Positions 7,825-16,240 of a DNA stretch of 62,686 bases are shown here, in pieces. The notes under the pieces are model-generated. The model did not search any database. It was not told the DNA's origin and saw nothing but the letters and a program-made list of their open reading frames with translations. Origin of the DNA: Pseudomonas sp. R5(2019) (GTDB lineage: Bacteria > Pseudomonadota > Gammaproteobacteria > Pseudomonadales > Pseudomonadaceae); the NCBI RefSeq assembly GCF_009905435.1, contig NZ_JAAAMT010000035.1, positions 1-62,686 of the forward strand. Reading direction: 5' to 3'. The position numbers were made by a program, and so were the translations under genes. The stretch's first letter is position 1. Each line of letters opens with the position of its first letter.

Positions 7825-8802
7825 TCAGCGGATTAGTACCACTACCTTGCCCACCGCCCGACGCTGCCCCAACGCATCGATCGCCTCACCCGTCCGCTCC
7901 AGCGGATAGGTCTGCGATACCAGCGGCTTCAATTTCCCTTCTGCATACCAGGCAAACAGCCGCTCGAAGTTCGCCGCATTGTCGGCCGGCTGGCGCTGGG
8001 CGAACGCGCCCCAGAACACCCCCACCACCGCCGCGCCCTTGAGCAGCGCCAGGTTCACGGCAAACTGCGGAATCTGCCCGCTGGCAAAGCCGATCACCAG
8101 CAACCGGCCATTCCAGGCCAGGCCACGGACGGCGTGGTCGAACAAGTCACCTCCGACCGGGTCGTAGATCACATCCACCCCATTGCCGCCGGTCAATCGC
8201 TTGATCTCGTCCTTCAGGCTGGCGCGGCTGTAGTTGATCAGCTCATCGGCACCCGCTGCCTTGGCGATGGCCAGCTTCTCATCGCTGCTGGCCGCCGCGA
8301 TCACGCGGGCGCCGATGGCCTTGCCGATCTCCACCGCGGCCAACCCCACGCCGCCGGAGGCGCCCAGCACCAGCAGGGTTTCACCGGCCTTGAGCTGGCC
8401 GCGCTGGGTCAAGGCGTGCATCGAGGTGCCGTAGGTCATGCTGAAGGCTGCGGCGGTCTGGAAATCCATGTTCGCCGGCATCGGCAAGGCGTTATAGGCC
8501 GGCACCGCGACCTGCTCGGCAAAGCTGCCCCAGCCGGTCAGGGCCATGACCCGATCACCGACCTTCAGGTCTTTGACCTGGTCACCCACCGCCCGCACGA
8601 CGCCAGCCGCTTCGCCACCCGGCGAAAACGGGAAGGGCGGCTTGAACTGGTATTTGCCTTCGATGATCAGCGTGTCGGGGAAGTTGACCCCCGCCGCGTG
8701 CACCTCCAACAGAATTTCATTGCTCTTGGCCCTGATGTCCGGGGCCTCCTCCAGAACCAGCGTTTCGGCTGGGCCATAGGCTTTGCACAAGACTGCTTTC
8801 AT
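7825..8802 (-). CDS. NADPH:quinone oxidoreductase family (zinc-type ADH-like, MDR)
   Basis: A 325-residue medium-chain dehydrogenase/reductase of the quinone oxidoreductase branch. The N-terminal GroES-like domain opens MKAVLCKAYGPAETLVLEEA and includes HAAGVNFPDTLIIEG; zinc ligands of true alcohol dehydrogenases are missing. The Rossmann nucleotide-binding motif is LVLGASGGVGLAAVEIGKA (about residues 143-161). The start at 8802 matches the standard family N-terminus; the open frame extends much further upstream but without family similarity. It would reduce quinones or other electrophiles with NADPH in the cytoplasm; the physiological substrate is unknown. It stands alone between a repeat region and a divergent gene. 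Confidence 0.92.
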   Translation of the reverse strand: MKAVLCKAYGPAETLVLEEAPDIRAKSNEILLEVHAAGVNFPDTLIIEGKYQFKPPFPFSPGGEAAGVVRAVGDQVKDLKVGDRVMALTGWGSFAEQVAVPAYNALPMPANMDFQTAAAFSMTYGTSMHALTQRGQLKAGETLLVLGASGGVGLAAVEIGKAIGARVIAAASSDEKLAIAKAAGADELINYSRASLKDEIKRLTGGNGVDVIYDPVGGDLFDHAVRGLAWNGRLLVIGFASGQIPQFAVNLALLKGAAVVGVFWGAFAQRQPADNAANFERLFAWYAEGKLKPLVSQTYPLERTGEAIDALGQRRAVGKVVVLIR

Positions 8803-8959
8803 GGGGCTATTCCTTTGGGCGTGATGGCCGATAAGTGTAGGAGGGCGATGACGCGGGTCAACGAGCATGCCCGTGCCTGATGGTTTGCCATAGCCAGCGC
8901 CGCACTTGGGCGCAGCGCCCTGGATGGTTATGCTGGCGCCAATTGAAGAGGAGTGAAGT

Positions 8960-9364
8960 GTGAACGCCTGGATTGTGATGATGCTGGCCCTGACAATGCC
9001 AGCAGCGGCCATGGCCGAGGAGACCGAAGAGGCCGCGCCGAAAGTCGCGTATATCTCGCTCAGCCCGCCGCTGGTCGGCAACTACGCCCTGGACGGCGGC
9101 CCGAAGCTGCGCGTCTACAAGGCTGACGTCGCCCTGCGGGTGACCGGTGTGGAAGCCGCGAAAGCAGTCAAGTACAACGAGCCGCTTATTCGCAACCAGC
9201 TGGTGGCGCTGTTTTCCCAGCAGACCGTGGAGTCGCTGGGAAACGTCGACGCCAAGGAAAAGCTGCGCCAGGAAGCCTTGAAGCAGACCCAGCAGGTGCT
9301 CAACGACGAAACCGGTAAGCCGATTGTCGAAGACTTGCTGTTCAACAACCTGATCGTGCAGTAG
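8960..9364 (+). CDS. FliL-like periplasmic protein
   Basis: A 134-residue product starting at GTG, preceded by GAAGAGGAG as ribosome binding site. A signal peptide (MNAWIVMMLALTMPAAAMAEE) is followed by a FliL-type domain: YISLSPPLVGNYALDGGPK, then LRVYKADVALRV, and a C-terminal ...VLNDETGKPIVEDLLFNNLIVQ. True FliL associates with the flagellar stator and has a transmembrane anchor. Here no flagellar genes are nearby, so this is probably the stand-alone FliL-like paralogue seen in pseudomonads. Its function is not established. Confidence 0.8.
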   Translation: MNAWIVMMLALTMPAAAMAEETEEAAPKVAYISLSPPLVGNYALDGGPKLRVYKADVALRVTGVEAAKAVKYNEPLIRNQLVALFSQQTVESLGNVDAKEKLRQEALKQTQQVLNDETGKPIVEDLLFNNLIVQ

Positions 9365-9376
9365 TTCGACCGCTGT

Positions 9377-9826
9377 TCAGCGCAAGGCGAGCACGGCCAC
9401 CCATTGCTCGGCCGTCACCGGCATGACCGACAGGCGGCTGCCTTTTTGCACCAGTGGCAGTTCCGCCAGCGCCGTTTGCTGTTTCAGATAGCCCAGGCCG
9501 AGCACTTTCTTGAAGGTCTCGACATGGCTGACATCGACCGCCGTCCAGGGGTTTTTCTCGGTACTGGCCTTGGCGTCGAAATAGTGGCTGTCCGGGTCCA
9601 GTGCGGTCGGGTCCGGGTAGCCGGCGGCCGTGATGCGGGCGATCCCGGCGATACCGGGTTCGGGGCAGCTGGAATGATAGAAAAAGAACTCGTCACCCTC
9701 TGCCATGCTGCGGATGAAGTTGCGTGCCTGGTAGTTGCGAACCCCATCCCAGCGGGTGTTTTTCAAGCGGGCAAGATCAGTGATCGACAACTCGTCGGGT
9801 TCGGATTTCATCAGCCAATAGGCCAT
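9377..9826 (-). CDS. EVE-domain protein (thymocyte nuclear protein 1-like)
   Basis: A 149-residue protein consisting of one EVE domain. Recognisable features are the opening MAYWLMKSEPDELSITDL, WDGVRNYQARNFIRSM and the binding-pocket region FFYHSS, typical of the PUA-like EVE family that recognises modified bases in DNA or RNA. It converges on the FliL-like gene with 12 bases between stops. The conserved length and motifs make family assignment secure, though the ligand in bacteria is not known. Confidence 0.92.
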   Translation of the reverse strand: MAYWLMKSEPDELSITDLARLKNTRWDGVRNYQARNFIRSMAEGDEFFFYHSSCPEPGIAGIARITAAGYPDPTALDPDSHYFDAKASTEKNPWTAVDVSHVETFKKVLGLGYLKQQTALAELPLVQKGSRLSVMPVTAEQWVAVLALR

Positions 9827-10023
9827 CTGCGGCGCTCCTGCGAAGGGCTTGAAACACTCTGTTTCATGATTTCGACCTTTACCGACAATCGGTTGGCATC
9901 GGGGTTTGCGTGACGTCCGATGTTGTCGGAGAATGCGCGCATTTTAAGCTTGACGCTGCTGCACGGCCTATCACAAAAACCGTTGCTGACATCGTGCTTT
10001 GTTTGCCTGAAGGGGGGCAATCG

Positions 10024-10185
10024 GTGAATCGCAATCGCAAACCGGATTTACTGTGGGTTCTGGTGATTTTGTTTGGCCTGGGCGTCGTGACCACCGGCTA
10101 TGCGCAGAGTTTATGGGACAGCAACACCTATGCCCCCGAAGTGACCCTGCAAACCCTTCAGCCGGTTCTACAGCCGCACCGCTGA
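10024..10185 (+). CDS. Small single-pass membrane protein, unknown function
   Basis: A 53-residue product from a GTG at 10024, selected by the preceding AAGGGGGG ribosome binding site. The longer in-frame start at 9910 lacks one and would prepend unlikely sequence. Residues about 8-25 (LLWVLVILFGLGVVTTGYA) form a transmembrane helix or uncleaved signal anchor, with a short basic N-terminus (NRNRKPD) and a polar tail. I recall similar small proteins at this locus in other pseudomonads, but no function. It converges on ygfA. Confidence 0.65.
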   Translation: MNRNRKPDLLWVLVILFGLGVVTTGYAQSLWDSNTYAPEVTLQTLQPVLQPHR

Positions 10186-10198
10186 AACCCGCTGCCCG

Positions 10199-10819
10199 TC
10201 ATTCGCCGGGCAGAGGTGCTGCGAGATACCAGGTCTTGTCCGAGACCGTCCCCTGAAGCGCAACGTCCCAACTGGCCTGAGTCAGCCGCTCGACTTTCTG
10301 GCATTCATGGGCCAGGCCCAACAGCAGTGGCTTTTTCCAGGCCGTGCGGCGTGCCTGGTAGGCCAGGCTGCGGTCGTAGAAGCCCCCACCCATCCCCAAG
10401 CGCCCACCCTCCTCATCAAACCCCACCAATGGCAGCAAGATCAGGTCCAGCGCCCAGATCGGTCGTTGCCGTGCGCGGTTGATGTGCGGCTCGGGAATGC
10501 CAAAGCGGTTCGGGCGCAGCTTTTCGCCGTGCTCGATGCGCTGGAACACCATTTTGGTCCGCGGCCAGGCGCTGAGCACCGGCAGGTAGGTTTTCTTGCC
10601 GCGCATTTGAGCCTCGCGCAGCAGCAGGTGCGGGTCGATTTCACAATCGTTGGGCAGGTACAGGGCGATGTGGCGGGCGCGGCGGAACAGCGGATGTTGC
10701 GCCAATTGGCGATAGAGGCCGCAGGCGGCCTGGCGTTGCTCGGCCGGCGTCAGGGCACGGCGGGCATCACGCAAAAGGCGACGAAGTTGTGCGCGAGTCA
10801 GCGGCACGGATTCAGTCAT
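10199..10819 (-). CDS. ygfA: 5-formyltetrahydrofolate cyclo-ligase
   Basis: A 206-residue 5-FTHF cyclo-ligase (MTHFS family), which uses ATP to convert 5-formyl-THF to 5,10-methenyl-THF and so returns folate stored as the formyl form. Evidence is the substrate loop GRLGMGGGFYDRSL near residue 145 and the N-terminal basic RRLLRDARRAL. The ATG at 10819 (MTESVPLTR) is the family-like start. The 6S RNA gene lies directly upstream, the ssrS-ygfA arrangement known from gamma-proteobacteria, so it is likely co-transcribed from the 6S promoter. Confidence 0.93.
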   Translation of the reverse strand: MTESVPLTRAQLRRLLRDARRALTPAEQRQAACGLYRQLAQHPLFRRARHIALYLPNDCEIDPHLLLREAQMRGKKTYLPVLSAWPRTKMVFQRIEHGEKLRPNRFGIPEPHINRARQRPIWALDLILLPLVGFDEEGGRLGMGGGFYDRSLAYQARRTAWKKPLLLGLAHECQKVERLTQASWDVALQGTVSDKTWYLAAPLPGE

Positions 10820-10897
10820 GCGGACCACCTTAGAACGATGGCCGCAGCGGACGGCCCCGCGAAACCCGGCCGGCAAAGGGCAGGGCTGAAAATTTAG

Positions 10898-11075
10898 ACT
10901 CCCCGACGAACCGCTGTCGGTGTAGCCCTTGAACCCGAAAGTTCAAGGTGGAGATTGCAGGAGGCGTTCAGGCTTTCCGTCAAGCGGACATGCACACCGG
11001 CCCCAACGTGCAACCCCCGTGGTTGTGCGTATCGGCTCAGGGACATGACCGACTGGCAAGCACTCCAGGGAGCGG
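10898..11075 (-). ncRNA. ssrS: 6S RNA
   Basis: 6S RNA binds RNA polymerase holoenzyme with sigma-70 by mimicking an open promoter. The location between zapA and ygfA on the same strand is its conserved position. Hallmarks seen: a closing stem from CTCCC at the 5' end with GGGAG at the 3' end, a large central bulge flanked by long arms, and the 3' hairpin TTGAACTTTCGGGTTCAAGG, followed by ACACCGACAGCGG as in other Pseudomonas 6S genes. Length is about 178 bases. The ends are estimates. Confidence 0.9.
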
Positions 11076-11080
11076 CAGCG

Positions 11081-11086
11081 AGTATA
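11081..11086 (-). promoter_or_regulatory. Likely -10 element of the 6S RNA promoter
   Basis: On the minus strand TATACT lies 6-7 bases before the presumed first base of 6S RNA. The match to the sigma-70 -10 consensus is good; a matching -35 at the usual spacing is weak (CAAACA-like). The promoter overlaps the last codons of zapA. Confidence 0.55.
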
Positions 11087-11095
11087 CCCAAAAAA

Positions 11096-11413
11096 TCAGC
11101 GTTTGTTTGAATCTGTGTCAGGCAAAAGTGCCTGATCCACGCGTTCAAGTAGATCGCGAACCTGTTCACGGGTGGTGCCATCGCTGGAAAGGACCGGAGC
11201 ATCCTGCTTGTGCAGCAGGTCGTGAGTGATGTTCAAGGCGGCCATGACCGCAATGCGATCGGCGCCGATGACCTTGCCGCTGCTGCGGATCTCGCGCATC
11301 TTGCTGTCCAGGTAGCGGGCGGCGCTGATCAGATTACCGCGCTCTCCGGGGGGGCAGATGATCGAATATTCTTTGTCGAGGATCTGAACGGTCACGCTAT
11401 TGCTTGAACTCAT
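11096..11413 (-). CDS. zapA: Cell division protein ZapA
   Basis: A 105-residue ZapA, which bundles FtsZ protofilaments at the division ring. Opening SNSVTVQILDKEYSIICPPGE is the family's N-terminal globular domain, followed by LISAARYLDSKMREI and RIAVMAALNITHDLL leading into the C-terminal coiled coil. Four bases overlap the upstream coiled-coil gene (ATGA-type junction), so they are translationally coupled. 6S RNA follows directly downstream on the same strand. Confidence 0.95.
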   Translation of the reverse strand: MSSSNSVTVQILDKEYSIICPPGERGNLISAARYLDSKMREIRSSGKVIGADRIAVMAALNITHDLLHKQDAPVLSSDGTTREQVRDLLERVDQALLPDTDSNKR

Positions 11414-11619
11414 GAGTCTTGCTCCAGGGCCTTGAGGCGAGAAATCATCGATTCGACCTTACGGCGGGCGATTTCGTTTTTTTCAATGAGGTGCGCGCGC
11501 TCCTCACGCCAGGATTTTTCCTGAGCGAGTAGGAGTCCGTTTTGCCGTTTTAGTTGCTCGACCCGATCGATCAACTGTTCGAGTCGGCCCATCAGCGCTT
11601 GAATCTCAGTCTCTTGCAT
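11410..11619 (-). CDS. TIGR02449-family coiled-coil protein (ZapB-like)
   Basis: A 69-residue, strongly charged, almost wholly coiled-coil protein (MQETEIQALMGRLEQLIDRV, then LKRQNGLLLAQEKSWREER). It matches the small TIGR02449 family encoded before zapA in gamma-proteobacteria. The coupling with zapA and its coiled-coil nature suggest a divisome role similar to ZapB, but that is inference. It is divergent from the UPF0149 gene with about 140 bases between starts. Confidence 0.85.
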   Translation of the reverse strand: MQETEIQALMGRLEQLIDRVEQLKRQNGLLLAQEKSWREERAHLIEKNEIARRKVESMISRLKALEQDS

Positions 11620-11762
11620 TGGTTCCCACTCGATTCGTCTGAACGGCGATCCCGCAAGCAGAAGGCGGCGAATTGGCCAGGTGCATAGTCTTGGCGCGCC
11701 TGCCGGTGCTAGGATACAAGGCCTTCATTCTAGTCATTGCGCCGTCTGGCGCCTAGTTGCCC

Positions 11763-12317
11763 ATGCCTATCCAGAATTCCCCGTATACCGCGTTCGCCAC
11801 TCTGCTCAGCAGCAGCGGCCACCCTGTCTCTCCTGCCGAACTGCACGGCTTTTTGCTCGGTCGCAGCTGTGCCGGTGCAGGCTTTGACGCCGGCAGCTGG
11901 CTGATCGATGCCGCCGAGTTGCTTGAATCCGAGCCGCAGGACAACGTGCGCCAGGCCCTGATCGGCCTGCAAGAGATGGTCAAGGGCGAGCTGACCGGCG
12001 ACGACATCACCGTCGTGCTGTTGCTGCCGGGCGACGATGCGCCTCTGACCGAGCGTGCTGCCGCACTGGGCCAGTGGTGCCAGGGCTTCCTGGCCGGTTT
12101 CGGCCTGACCGCCGGTGACACCGCGCTGAGCGCCGAGGCCATGGAAGTATTGCAGGACCTTGCTGCAATTGCCCAGGTTCAGGACGCCCTTGAAGAGTCC
12201 GATGACGGCGAAAGCGACTATATGGAAGTGATGGAATATTTGCGCGTGGCGCCGCTGCTGCTCTTTACCGAGCTGAACAAGCCGGCCGCCCCTGCCGCGA
12301 AACCCTCCCTGCACTGA
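11763..12317 (+). CDS. UPF0149 (YgfB-like) family protein
   Basis: A 184-residue UPF0149/YgfB-type protein. Family features: SPAELHGFLLGRSCAGAGFD near residue 23, LPGDDAPLTERAAALGQWCQ near 90, and an acidic C-terminal half with EYLRVAPLLLF. The ATG at 11763 is preferred over a TTG two codons earlier. It starts the conserved UPF0149-pepP-ubiH-ubiI run, 16 bases before pepP. In P. aeruginosa the YgfB homologue has been linked to beta-lactam susceptibility through ampC regulation; whether this one acts so is not known. Confidence 0.9.
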   Translation: MPIQNSPYTAFATLLSSSGHPVSPAELHGFLLGRSCAGAGFDAGSWLIDAAELLESEPQDNVRQALIGLQEMVKGELTGDDITVVLLLPGDDAPLTERAAALGQWCQGFLAGFGLTAGDTALSAEAMEVLQDLAAIAQVQDALEESDDGESDYMEVMEYLRVAPLLLFTELNKPAAPAAKPSLH

Positions 12318-12333
12318 TAAGGACCGCGCCTGC

Positions 12334-13668
12334 ATGATGCACATCCCGAAGTCGGAATACGCCCGTCGCCGCAAGGCCCTGATGGCGCAGATGGTGCCCA
12401 ACAGCATCGCCATCCTGCCCGCCGCCGCGGTGGCCATCCGTAACCGTGACGTCGAGCATGTGTATCGTCAGGACAGCGATTTTCAGTACCTGAGCGGGTT
12501 TCCCGAGCCCGAAGCAGTCATTGCGCTGATCCCCGGCCGCGAGCACGGCGAGTACGTGTTGTTTTGCCGCGAACGCAACCCCGAGCGCGAGCTGTGGGAC
12601 GGCTTGCGCGCTGGTCAGGAAGGCGCCGTGCGTGATTTCGGCGCTGACGATGCATTCCCTGTCACCGACATCGACGACATCCTGCCGGGCCTGATCGAAG
12701 GCCGTGAGCGTGTCTATTCGGCGATGGGCAGCAACCCCGAGTTCGACCGGCACCTGATGGATTGGATCAACGTGATCCGCTCCAAGGCGCGGCTGGGCGC
12801 GCAGCCGCCCAACGAATTCGTCGCCCTGGACCATTTGCTGCACGACATGCGCCTGTACAAGTCGGCCGCCGAAGTGAAAGTGATGCGCGAAGCCGCGGCC
12901 ATATCCTCGCGCGCCCACGTGCGGGCCATGCAGGCCTGCCGCGCCGGGCTGCACGAATTCAGCCTGGAAGCGGAGCTGGACTACGAGTTTCGCAAGAGTG
13001 GCGCCAAGATGCCGGCCTATGGCTCCATCGTCGCGGCCGGTCGCAATGCCTGCATCCTGCATTACCAGGAGAACGACGCCGTGCTCAAGGACGGCGACCT
13101 GGTGCTGATCGATGCGGGCTGTGAAATCGACTGCTATGCCAGCGACATCACCCGCACCTTCCCGGTCAGCGGGCTTTTTTCGCCGGAACAGAAAGCCATT
13201 TACGAGCTGGTGCTCAAGTCCCAGGAAGCCGCGTTTGCCGCCATTGGCCCGGACAAACACTGGAACCAGGCGCATGAAGCCACGGTTCAGGTCATCACCG
13301 AAGGCCTGGTGGAGCTTGGGCTGCTGCAGGGCAGCGTCCCCGAGCTGATCGCCAGCGAAGCCTACCGCGCGTTCTACATGCACCGCGCCGGGCACTGGCT
13401 GGGCATGGACGTGCATGATGTCGGTGACTACAAGGTTGGCGGCGAATGGCGGGTGCTCGAGCCCGGCATGACCCTTACCGTCGAACCGGGCATCTATATT
13501 TCCCCCGATAACCACAATGTTGCCAAAAAATGGCGCGGTATCGGCGTGCGCATCGAGGACGACGTGGTGGTCACCAAGACCGGTTGTGAGATCTTGACCC
13601 ATGGCGTACCCAAGACCGTCGCCGAGATCGAAGCCCTGATGGCCGCGGCCAAGGCCCAGGCAGCATGA
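12334..13668 (+). CDS. pepP: Xaa-Pro aminopeptidase
   Basis: PepP removes N-terminal residues preceding proline, using two manganese ions. The 444-residue product has the aminopeptidase P N-terminal domain (about 1-135) and the pita-bread catalytic domain (about 175-430). Metal ligands appear in order: aspartates in IDAGCEIDCYASDITRTF, the histidine in HWLGMDVHDVG, and glutamates in VEPGIYI and VRIEDDVVVT. The stop overlaps the ubiH start by four bases. Cytoplasmic, constitutive core gene. Confidence 0.96.
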   Translation: MMHIPKSEYARRRKALMAQMVPNSIAILPAAAVAIRNRDVEHVYRQDSDFQYLSGFPEPEAVIALIPGREHGEYVLFCRERNPERELWDGLRAGQEGAVRDFGADDAFPVTDIDDILPGLIEGRERVYSAMGSNPEFDRHLMDWINVIRSKARLGAQPPNEFVALDHLLHDMRLYKSAAEVKVMREAAAISSRAHVRAMQACRAGLHEFSLEAELDYEFRKSGAKMPAYGSIVAAGRNACILHYQENDAVLKDGDLVLIDAGCEIDCYASDITRTFPVSGLFSPEQKAIYELVLKSQEAAFAAIGPDKHWNQAHEATVQVITEGLVELGLLQGSVPELIASEAYRAFYMHRAGHWLGMDVHDVGDYKVGGEWRVLEPGMTLTVEPGIYISPDNHNVAKKWRGIGVRIEDDVVVTKTGCEILTHGVPKTVAEIEALMAAAKAQAA

Positions 13669-14852
13669 ATCGGGTCAATATTGCGATCATCGGCGGCGGC
13701 CTGGTCGGTGCCAGCCTGGCGCTGACCCTGCAGGCCGACGCCAAGGCGCGTGGCTGGAAGATCATGCTGATCGAGCCGTTCGCACCTGGCGACAGCTGGC
13801 AGCCCAGTTACGATGCCCGCTCTTCGGCGCTGTCGTTCGGTACGCGGCAAATCTACGAGCGCCTCGGCATCTGGCAGCAGATCAGCCGGCGTGCCGAGCC
13901 GATCCGGCAAATCCAGGTGTCCGACCGCGGCCGTTTTGGCGCGACCCGCCTGACGGCGCTGGAAGAGGGCGTTCCGGCGCTCGGTTACGTGGCGGAAAAC
14001 GCCTGGCTGGGGCAGTGCCTGTGGCATGCGCTGGACCACGAGGTGGTGAGCTGGCGTTGTCCGGCGCAAGTCATCCGCATGCAGCCGCTCGAAGACGGCT
14101 ACCGGCTGTCGCTCAACGATGACACCACGCTCGATTGCGACTTGGCCGTTTTGGCCGATGGTGGCCGCTCCGACCTGCGCGAGCAGTTGGGCATCCATGT
14201 CAGCCATCGCCCGTACCATCAAAGCGCGCTGATCGCCAATATCACCCCAAGTGCATCCCACTGCGGCCAGGCCTTCGAACGCTTCACCGACGACGGTCCG
14301 ATGGCTTTGCTGCCGCTTCCGGAAAACCGCTGCGCGCTGATCTGGACCCGCACCGGCATGGACGCCAAGCGTCTGGTGGACGTGGATGAGCGCAGCTTCC
14401 TGGCCGAGCTTCAGGGGGTATTTGGCTATCGCCTGGGCGCCTTGCAGCAGGTGGGTGTGCGGCACCTGTACCCGCTGGCGCTGATCGAAGCCCGGGAGCA
14501 GGTTCGCCCGCACCTGGTGGTGCTGGGCAATGCCGCGCACAGCTTGCACCCGATCGCCGGGCAAGGTTTCAACCTTTCATTGCGAGACGTGCAGTCGCTG
14601 GCCGAAGCCCTGCTCAAGGGCCCGCAAACTCCCGGCGACTTCACTACTCTTCAGGCTTATCGCGAGCGCCAGCGTCTGGATCAGAAGCTGACGGTCGGCT
14701 TTTCCGATCAGGTCACCCGCTTGTTCGGCTCGTCACAACCGCTGCTGGCCGCCGGGCGCAATCTGGGCCTGCTGGGCCTGGACCTGCTGCCGCCGGCCAA
14801 ACGCTGGTTCGCCCGCCAGGCCATGGGCCTGGGCGCCCGCCCGGATCTTTGA
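13665..14852 (+). CDS. ubiH: 2-octaprenyl-6-methoxyphenol hydroxylase
   Basis: A 395-residue FAD-dependent monooxygenase of the UbiH/UbiI/Coq6 family, placed in ubiquinone biosynthesis (C1 hydroxylation). The FAD-binding GxGxxG motif is IIGGGLVGASLAL at residues 7-20, the DG motif lies in LAVLADGGRSDLR, and the second FAD motif is GNAAHSLHPIAGQGFN near residue 285. It is translationally coupled to pepP and followed by ubiI after 62 bases. Assignment as UbiH rather than UbiI rests on gene order and on the GNAAH variant of the motif. Confidence 0.92.
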   Translation: MNRVNIAIIGGGLVGASLALTLQADAKARGWKIMLIEPFAPGDSWQPSYDARSSALSFGTRQIYERLGIWQQISRRAEPIRQIQVSDRGRFGATRLTALEEGVPALGYVAENAWLGQCLWHALDHEVVSWRCPAQVIRMQPLEDGYRLSLNDDTTLDCDLAVLADGGRSDLREQLGIHVSHRPYHQSALIANITPSASHCGQAFERFTDDGPMALLPLPENRCALIWTRTGMDAKRLVDVDERSFLAELQGVFGYRLGALQQVGVRHLYPLALIEAREQVRPHLVVLGNAAHSLHPIAGQGFNLSLRDVQSLAEALLKGPQTPGDFTTLQAYRERQRLDQKLTVGFSDQVTRLFGSSQPLLAAGRNLGLLGLDLLPPAKRWFARQAMGLGARPDL

Positions 14853-14914
14853 CCGTGCACGTCCAAATCACCCTTTACAGGCGGCCCGCGCCGCCAGAGA
14901 GACAGGCTTAAAGC

Positions 14915-16138
14915 ATGGAGATGCGCGCAGATCTGTTGATTGTCGGTGCCGGTATGGTCGGCAGCACCCTGGCACTGGCCCTGCAGCACAGTGGCCTGGA
15001 AATACTGCTGCTCGACGGCAGCCCGCTGGCGGTCAAATTCTTCGAGGCCCAGGCACCGTTCGAGCCGCGCGTCAGTGCGTTGTCCGCGGCCAGCCAACGG
15101 GTGCTGGAGCGGCTTGGCGCCTGGGACGGCATGCTCGCCCGGCGCGTCAGCCCTTATGCCCAGATGCATGTGTGGGATGGCAGCGGCACCGGCCAAATCC
15201 ACTTTTCGGCCTCCAGCGTGCATGCCGAGGTGCTCGGGCATATCGTCGAGAACCGGGTGATCCAGGACGCCTTGCTTGAGCGTCTGCTCGACAGCGAAAT
15301 CGGCCTGCTCGCCAATGCACGCCTGGAGCAGATGCGCCGCTCCGGCGATGAGTGGCTGCTGACCCTGGCCGATGGCCGCACCTTGCGTGCGCCGCTGGTG
15401 ATCGCCGCCGATGGCGGCAATTCCGCCGTGCGCCGCCTGACCGGCACGCAAACCCGCGAATGGGATTACCTGCACCACGCTATCGTCACCAGCGTGCAAT
15501 GCAGCGCGCCCCATGAAGGCACCGCCTGGCAGCGCTTTACCGATGATGGTCCGCTGGCGTTTCTGCCGCTGTTGCGCGATGGCGGCCAGGACTGGTGCTC
15601 GATCGTCTGGTCCATCACGCCGGCAGAAGCCGAGCGGGCCATGGCGCTGGACGACGAGGCCTTCTGCGCCGCGCTGGAGCGTGCCTTCGAAGGCCGCCTG
15701 GGCAAGGTAATGCACGCTGACCCGCGAGTCTGCGTGCCGCTGCGCCAGCGACATGCCAAGCGCTATGTGTCCGAAGGCCTGGCCCTGATCGGCGATGCCG
15801 CGCACACCATCCATCCGCTGGCCGGGCAGGGCGTCAACCTCGGTTTTCTGGACGCGGCGGTGTTGGCCGAGGAACTGGAACACGCCGTCGGGCGCGGCGA
15901 GCGACTGGCCGATGTGCGGGTCCTGAGTCGCTATGAGCGTCGGCGCATGCCCCACAACCTGGCGTTGATGGCGGCAATGGAAGGCTTCGAACGGCTGTTT
16001 CAGGCCGATCCGCTGCCCCTGCGCTGGCTGCGCAACAGCGGCCTGAAATGGGTCGAGGACCTGCCGCACGCCAAGGCTCTGTTTGTGCGCCAGGCCCTTG
16101 GGTTGAGCGGTGATTTGCCCGAATTGGCGCGCCCTTGA
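14915..16138 (+). CDS. ubiI: Ubiquinone hydroxylase UbiI (VisC)
   Basis: A 407-residue paralogue of UbiH in the same operon, corresponding to UbiI/VisC, the C5 hydroxylase of aerobic ubiquinone synthesis. FAD motifs are LLIVGAGMVGSTLALAL (about 7-23), VIAADGGNSAVRR, and GDAAHTIHPLAGQGVNLGFLD (about 294-314). The LGFLD extension is typical of UbiI. It closes the conserved pepP-ubiH-ubiI block; the next gene begins 102 bases downstream after a long inverted repeat. Confidence 0.92.
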   Translation: MEMRADLLIVGAGMVGSTLALALQHSGLEILLLDGSPLAVKFFEAQAPFEPRVSALSAASQRVLERLGAWDGMLARRVSPYAQMHVWDGSGTGQIHFSASSVHAEVLGHIVENRVIQDALLERLLDSEIGLLANARLEQMRRSGDEWLLTLADGRTLRAPLVIAADGGNSAVRRLTGTQTREWDYLHHAIVTSVQCSAPHEGTAWQRFTDDGPLAFLPLLRDGGQDWCSIVWSITPAEAERAMALDDEAFCAALERAFEGRLGKVMHADPRVCVPLRQRHAKRYVSEGLALIGDAAHTIHPLAGQGVNLGFLDAAVLAEELEHAVGRGERLADVRVLSRYERRRMPHNLALMAAMEGFERLFQADPLPLRWLRNSGLKWVEDLPHAKALFVRQALGLSGDLPELARP

Positions 16139-16175
16139 AACCTGGCAACATTTCGTAACGCCTTGCGCCCGAGTT

Positions 16176-16221
16176 CGATTGAGAAGCGAAATCCGATTCA
16201 CTACCATTTCGCTCTCAATCG
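16176..16221 (+). promoter_or_regulatory. Long inverted repeat before the iron-binding protein gene
   Basis: CGATTGAGAAGCGAAAT at 16176-16192 is matched in inverse by ATTTCGCTCTCAATCG at 16206-16221, a 16-base-pair stem with one bulged A and a 13-base spacer. It ends 19 bases before the ATG, so in RNA it would lie just upstream of the ribosome binding site. It may be an operator or a 5'-UTR hairpin controlling the iron transport gene. It is not a good Fur box. Confidence 0.6.
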
Positions 16222-16240
16222 ACTATCGAGGACTGCACCC

